From a virus: a DNA stretch of 44,687 nucleotides. Positions 40,880 through 44,687 of the stretch are shown piece after piece. Made by a program: the position numbers and the translations under genes. Position 1 is the first letter of the stretch, and each line of letters opens with the position of its first letter. Below the pieces are notes generated by a model. It saw only the letters and a list, made by a program, of their open reading frames with translations, searched no databases and was not told the origin of the DNA. The DNA is taken from positions 1 to 44,687 of the IMG/VR virus record IMGVR_UViG_3300035666_000043; one strand, written 5' to 3'.

Positions 40880-41621
40880 CACCGAGGTCTATTTATTCCG
40901 CGCCGCTGCAGCGTGCGAGATGGAAGCGGAGTGGGCGCCTGATGACTGGACCTACATCTGCCGTCATGGCGATGCGCAGGCCCTGTTTCAGGACTCGATT
41001 GCCGAGATCCTCGACACCCTCCAGGGCCTTCAGCCGGTGCTGGTGTTCTCTGCTGGCGTGTCGTTCCGCTATGGCGTGTGGCCCACCTACAAGGCCAACC
41101 GCAAAAAGACCCGCAAGCCGGCTGGCTACAGCAAGTTGCGCGAGTGGGTCCGCAAGGCCGCCCCGGCCCGTGGGTGGGAGGTGGTCGAGCTCCCCGACGT
41201 GGAAGGTGACGACGTGCTGGGCATCCTCTACGAGGAAGGCGACGTGATCTGCTCTATCGACAAGGACATGCTCACCATCCCCGGCTACCACCTGCGCAAC
41301 GGGGAGATTATCGAGGTGTCCAGGGCCCAGGCCGACCGCAACTTCTACACCCAGGTGCTGGTTGGCGATGCCACCGACAACTACCCCGGCTGCCCTGGCT
41401 ATGGGCCGGTCACGGCTGAAAAGAAGCTCGCCGGGTGGGAGAAAGAGGTTGATCTGTGGCGGGAAGTGGTGAACGCCTACGTGCTCAAGGGGCCATTCCC
41501 TGACCGCGAGAGAGCTGAGCGCCACGCCATCACCCAGGCCCGCTGCGCACGCATCCTCCGCTCCGGTGAATACGACCTGGCGACCAACACTGTCCGGCTG
41601 TGGGAGCCCCCGGTAACCTGA
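40863..41621 (+). CDS. 5'-3' exonuclease (gp6-like, FEN family)
   Basis: 252 residues (T7 gp6 has 300). The N-terminus MKALIDTEVYLFRAA carries the first metal Asp; DVEGDDVLG and ICSIDKDMLTI give the middle acidic cluster; VGDATDNYPGCPGYGPVTAEK is the Asp pair plus H3TH DNA-binding motif. In T7-like phages this enzyme removes RNA primers, degrades host DNA and acts in recombination. In T7 it follows the DNA polymerase gene; here no polymerase gene is present. Confidence 0.92.
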   Translation: MKALIDTEVYLFRAAAACEMEAEWAPDDWTYICRHGDAQALFQDSIAEILDTLQGLQPVLVFSAGVSFRYGVWPTYKANRKKTRKPAGYSKLREWVRKAAPARGWEVVELPDVEGDDVLGILYEEGDVICSIDKDMLTIPGYHLRNGEIIEVSRAQADRNFYTQVLVGDATDNYPGCPGYGPVTAEKKLAGWEKEVDLWREVVNAYVLKGPFPDRERAERHAITQARCARILRSGEYDLATNTVRLWEPPVT

Positions 41622-41627
41622 GGTTGT

Positions 41628-41641
41628 CTGCACGGATGCAG
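41628..41641. promoter_or_regulatory. Palindrome CTGCA-CGGA-TGCAG at gene start
   Basis: A copy of the recurring palindrome; its last base is the G of the GTG start at 41641. It sits between the replication block and the virion block, where a late promoter is expected. Confidence 0.5.
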
Positions 41642-41808
41642 TGTTTCCGCTGGTCACCGATGAACTGATCGCCAAGCTCGATGCAGCCTTCGGCCGCAAA
41701 CCCGATCGCTCGATGTCCCACCGGGAAATCGATCACTGGATTGGCGAGCAGACCGTTCTGGATTGCATCAAGCGTTGGCACGCCGAACAGCAAGGGGGGC
41801 TGGGCTGA
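41641..41808 (+). CDS. Hypothetical small protein ahead of virion genes
   Basis: 55 residues from GTG 41641: MFPLVTDELIAKLDAAFGRKP, then a helical acidic middle (SHREIDHWIGEQTVLDCIKRW). Its stop overlaps the next ATG (TGATG). Similar short frames often precede the portal region in aquatic podoviruses. Function unknown. Confidence 0.5.
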   Translation: MFPLVTDELIAKLDAAFGRKPDRSMSHREIDHWIGEQTVLDCIKRWHAEQQGGLG

Positions 41809-42209
41809 TGTGCGTTGGCGGTTCGGCCCCCAGGGCCACGATCACCGTGCCGAATTACGAGCGGTACGACCGGATGGCAGATCGACAGATCGAAATGATC
41901 GAGTCGATCCAGAACACCAAGACGCTGGCCAAACAGCAGAAGCTCAACCGTGCTGTCGGCAAACAGCAGGATGCCCTCACTGAGCTGCTGGCTGCCGAGG
42001 AGGCCCGGGCTAATGCCACCGCCGCCGATGCGCAGCGGATGGCAGCGCTGATCGGTACGCCGCCACCTGAGCCGACCGCGAAGGCGCCAGTGCTTGGCGA
42101 CAACCGCCAAGGCATGACGCGCCCAGAAGGGAAGCGCAGCCTGCGGATTGACCGCCGAGCCCGCTCTGCCAGTGCTGCGGGCGCTGGCCTCAACATCGCC
42201 AGGTACTGA
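41808..42209 (+). CDS. Coiled-coil protein, MCVG...GLNI family member 1
   Basis: 133 residues from ATG 41808. It begins MCVGGS, has a long helical middle (IEMIESIQNTKTLAKQQKLNRAVGKQQDALTELLAAEEA) and ends SLRIDRRA...GLNIARY. The next gene has the same kind of ends. Such proteins lie upstream of portal genes in several aquatic podoviruses and are probably virion components; function is unproven. Confidence 0.6.
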   Translation: MCVGGSAPRATITVPNYERYDRMADRQIEMIESIQNTKTLAKQQKLNRAVGKQQDALTELLAAEEARANATAADAQRMAALIGTPPPEPTAKAPVLGDNRQGMTRPEGKRSLRIDRRARSASAAGAGLNIARY

Positions 42210-42211
42210 CC

Positions 42212-42589
42212 ATGTGCGTCGGATCCAGCCCCAGCCAGCCCAAGGTCAAAAAGGTGGGCCCCAGCAAGAAGGAGCTCAGGCAGCAGAAGCAGGAGAACCG
42301 CGAGCTGCGGGCGGACATGCGTGACACGCAGAAGGAGTTTCGCCAGCAGCTGCAGGAACAGATCGACGCCGCAAATGCCGCCGCGGCCGAGGCTGCTGCC
42401 CAGGCTGCTGCTGCTGCTGCGGAGATCGCCAACACCCAGCCGGTCTATTCGGTCGAGACCACTGAGGGCGACAAGCCCACGACCGTCACCCAGCCAATCC
42501 AGCCCCAGCTGCCGACGCGCCGCACCACTGGCGGCCTCACCATCGGCGGCCGACGCGCACCGGCCACTGGCTTGAACATCGGCCGATGA
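42212..42589 (+). CDS. Coiled-coil protein, MCVG...GLNI family member 2
   Basis: 125 residues. It begins MCVGSS, has a strong charged and Ala-rich coiled coil (residues 18-70), and ends TGGLTIGGRRAPATGLNIGR. Shared ends with the previous protein suggest paralogy and a common partner, perhaps the portal or head interior. The stop overlaps the portal start. Confidence 0.6.
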   Translation: MCVGSSPSQPKVKKVGPSKKELRQQKQENRELRADMRDTQKEFRQQLQEQIDAANAAAAEAAAQAAAAAAEIANTQPVYSVETTEGDKPTTVTQPIQPQLPTRRTTGGLTIGGRRAPATGLNIGR

Positions 42590-44235
42590 GCGCAGAAGCC
42601 CGCTACAAGAAGCTCGAACCCGCCCGCAACCACTGGATTGACCGGGGCCGGGAAGCGGCAACGCTGACGCTGCCGTGGCTGCTGCCGTTCGATGGCGAGC
42701 CGGAACCCCAGGCGCTGGAGAAGATCAGCCACCCGTGGGATGGCATCGGCCAGCGGGGGGTGCACAACATCGCCAGCCGGCTGCTGCTGGCCCTGCTGCC
42801 ACCGACCGAAAACTTCTTTCGGTTCGTGCATGACGACATGGAGTTCGCCCGCCAGCAGGCCCAGGCCGCTGCAATGGGGATGGCCCCCGAACAGATCGCT
42901 GAGCTCAAGACCCAGATCGACAAGACGCTGGGGCTGATGGAACGCGCAGTGCTGCGCAGCATCGAGACCAGCAACGACCGCACAGCGCTGCATGAGGCCC
43001 TGCTGCACCTGATCGTGGCGGGCAACTGCATGCCCTACCTGCCGGAGAGCGGCGGCTGCAAGGTGTTCAACCTCTACCGCTATGTCCTGCGGCGTGACCC
43101 GATGGGCAAGCCGGTGGAGGCGATCGCCTGCGAGCGGATCCCGGCCGACGAGCTGCCCGAGAAGGCCCGGGCCATCCTCGATAAGGTTGACCCGCTGGAG
43201 CCTCTCACCGAAAAGCGGTACGACAACACCCTGGCGTGGCGAGACGAGGACGAGATTGAGCGGACAGTCAAGGTTTACACCCACATCCGCTGGGAGAAGG
43301 ACAAGTGCCGGTGGCATCAGGAGCTCAAGGGGCACCGCATCGAGGGCAGTGAGGGCAGCTCTGCCCGCGACGTGGCCCCTTGGATTCCGCTGCGAATGTT
43401 CCGCATCGATGCAGAGGACTACAGCCCCGGCTATGTCGAAGCGGCGTGCATGGCGGATCTGCAGACAGCCAACGCCCTCACCCGGGCCGTGACCGAGGGT
43501 GCGCTGGTGTCGGCCATGGTGAAGTTCCTGGCCAAGCCCGGCGCAGCTGTCACCGCCAAGCAGTTCAACGAGGCCGCCAATGGCGCCTGCCTCACCGGCA
43601 ACCCGGAGGACATCACCGCTGTTCAGGTGGGCAAAGGCAGCGATCTGGCTGTGGCCGAGCAGCGGCTGCAGCGGGTGCAGGCCCGGCTGGCTACCGCCTT
43701 CATGCTCACCGACGTGCGGGACTCCGAGCGCACCACCGCCGAGGAGGTGCGGCTGCAGGCCCAGCAGATCGAGAACTCACTGGGCGCGGTCTACAGCATC
43801 CTCACCACTGAGTTCCAGTACCCCTACATCAGCCGGAAGCTGCATCTGCTCACCAAGGCTGGCGGGCTGCCGTCGCTGCCGGATGAGTCGATCAAGCCGG
43901 TGGTGAGTGTGGGCCTGGCGGCAGTGGGCCGGGGCAACGACCTGGAGCGCCACGCCCGCTTCATGCAGATCCTGCAGCAGACGATCACCCCCGAAGGCAC
44001 GCTGCAGTACGTGATGCCCGCCGAGCTGATCTCAAGGCTGGCTGCTGCCATGGGCATCGACACCGTGGGCCTGGTCAAGACCCAGCAGCAGATCGAGCAG
44101 GAGCAGGCCGCAGCACAGCAGCAGGCACAGCAGCAGGCCTTGCTGCAGTCATCCATGGCTGACCCGCAGAAGCTGGCCAACGCTGCAGCCACTGCACAGG
44201 AAATGAGCCAACCCACTGAGGAGCAACCCCAATGA
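42586..44235 (+). CDS. Portal protein (head-tail connector, gp8-like)
   Basis: 549 residues (T7 gp8 has 536). The N-terminal YKKLEPARNHWIDRGREAATLTLPWLLP and WDGIGQRGVHNIASRLLLALLPPTENFF are typical of T7-like portals; the C-terminal part has RDSERTTAEEVRLQAQQIENSLGAVYSIL and a Gln/Ala-rich helical tail. It forms the dodecameric gate for packaging and ejection. It is coupled by ATGA to genes on both sides. Confidence 0.95.
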   Translation: MSAEARYKKLEPARNHWIDRGREAATLTLPWLLPFDGEPEPQALEKISHPWDGIGQRGVHNIASRLLLALLPPTENFFRFVHDDMEFARQQAQAAAMGMAPEQIAELKTQIDKTLGLMERAVLRSIETSNDRTALHEALLHLIVAGNCMPYLPESGGCKVFNLYRYVLRRDPMGKPVEAIACERIPADELPEKARAILDKVDPLEPLTEKRYDNTLAWRDEDEIERTVKVYTHIRWEKDKCRWHQELKGHRIEGSEGSSARDVAPWIPLRMFRIDAEDYSPGYVEAACMADLQTANALTRAVTEGALVSAMVKFLAKPGAAVTAKQFNEAANGACLTGNPEDITAVQVGKGSDLAVAEQRLQRVQARLATAFMLTDVRDSERTTAEEVRLQAQQIENSLGAVYSILTTEFQYPYISRKLHLLTKAGGLPSLPDESIKPVVSVGLAAVGRGNDLERHARFMQILQQTITPEGTLQYVMPAELISRLAAAMGIDTVGLVKTQQQIEQEQAAAQQQAQQQALLQSSMADPQKLANAAATAQEMSQPTEEQPQ

Positions 44236-44687
44236 CCACCACCCCGATCCAGCCCACCCCCGACCAGATGGCCCTGGCCGGGCCTGGCTACGACAAGGAC
44301 GCCCTGGCCGGGTTCCTGCAGGAGATCGCCGAGGAGGATGCGGCCCTGGCCGCCGGCACGCTGGAGCCGCCAGCTCCTGTTGCTACCCCCGACTTCCAGA
44401 CCCTCAGCGTCGAGGGGGATGAGGTGGAGGCCGAGGCCGAAGGTGGAGCCGAGCTCCTCGCCGGCAAATACGAAACGAAGGAGCAGCTGGAGAAGGCCTA
44501 CCTGGAGCTCCAGAAGAAGCTGGGGCAGCGAGCAGAGGAGAAGCCAGCAGATGCCGCCCCGGTGGAGCCCGCCGCTCCCATGACCCGCGAGGAGTCAGTG
44601 GATGCGTGGGGCGAGTCCGTTGTCACCGCCGCCGAGCAGCAGGGCATCGACCTGCAGGAGTGGTGCAACGACCTCTATTCCGGCAAG
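44232..44687 (+). CDS. Capsid assembly scaffolding protein (gp9-like), 5' part
   Basis: The first 152 codons of the scaffold gene; the frame is open at the contig end and continues from base 128, giving 319 residues. It starts at ATG 44232, overlapping the portal stop. The N-terminus is acidic with LAGKYETKEQLEKAYLELQKKLG, a segment typical of T7-like scaffold proteins. It is the same gene as the one annotated at 2-631; the repeat of 127 bases means 110 codons precede base 2. Confidence 0.88.
   Translation, partial: MTTTPIQPTPDQMALAGPGYDKDALAGFLQEIAEEDAALAAGTLEPPAPVATPDFQTLSVEGDEVEAEAEGGAELLAGKYETKEQLEKAYLELQKKLGQRAEEKPADAAPVEPAAPMTREESVDAWGESVVTAAEQQGIDLQEWCNDLYSGK
44561..44687. repeat. Right copy of contig-end overlap
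   Basis: Identical to bases 1-127. Joining the two copies restores one scaffold gene and gives a circle of 44,560 bp. Confidence 0.93.

Noticed and set aside
25620-43127. Cyanobacterial HIP1 octamer GCGATCGC (25620, 30096, 43120)
   Set aside because: Only about three copies seen, near chance at this GC, so it does not prove a cyanobacterial host.
1-44687. CRISPR array, rRNA, full tRNA, insertion sequence
   Set aside because: No repeat-spacer pattern, complete cloverleaf or transposase was seen on either strand; the only tRNA-like piece lacks a T-arm.

Overview
The window is a complete, circularly permuted genome of a T7-like podovirus. Bases 1-127 are repeated exactly at 44561-44687, so the real unit is about 44,560 bp and the contig was opened inside the scaffold gene. 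The DNA is GC-rich (roughly two thirds by eye). Genes are packed with ATGA, GTGA and TGATG start/stop overlaps. The order portal, scaffold, capsid, two tail tubes, ejection proteins, T7-type tail fibre, plus a single-subunit RNA polymerase, places it in or near Autographiviridae. Protein style (tail-associated small proteins, integrase next to the RNA polymerase gene) and GC content suggest a cyanophage of a high-GC freshwater Synechococcus/Cyanobium-like host. That host call is an inference of modest confidence.

Layout. (1) Virion genes on + run from 41641 through the contig join to 23463: small proteins, portal, scaffold, major capsid, an intrinsic terminator, tail tubes A and B, five ejection proteins (one with a lysozyme-like end, one with ParB-like and ADP-ribosyltransferase-like segments), a 1497-residue tail fibre with two beta-helix modules, and accessory fibre proteins. 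(2) 23460-24357 holds small membrane proteins, probably the lysis set. (3) 24423-28092 is a strand-switching block: L,D-transpeptidase (-), small terminase (+), large terminase (-), an unknown gene (-) and a RepL-like winged-helix protein (-). (4) 28093-28986 is a non-coding divergent control region and the best candidate for an origin/promoter hub. (5) 28987-33341 on + carries early/accessory genes: a membrane-HTH protein, ArdC-like antirestriction, two small winged-helix regulators and a tyrosine integrase. (6) 33342-33609 is a hairpin-rich, tRNA-like region, a candidate attP. (7) 33610-41621 holds RNA polymerase, SSB, RusA resolvase, small zinc proteins, a dATP/dGTP pyrophosphohydrolase-like gene, many mini-genes and a gp6-like 5'-3' exonuclease.

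The main surprises are as follows. No DNA polymerase or primase-helicase gene is present although the circle is closed. The phage instead has a RepL-like protein and an SSB with a bacterial-type DDSIPF tip, which suggests borrowing of the host replisome. A 14-16 bp palindrome, TCTGCA-N4-TGCAGA, recurs at or near gene starts (650, 16837, 21353, 25161, 28263, 28979, 33507, 36056, 41628), including positions where T7 has promoters. A second signal, clusters of CCTAGG, lies before the RepL-like gene, a winged-helix regulator and SSB. Together these look like a phage-wide regulatory code not explained by the genes themselves.
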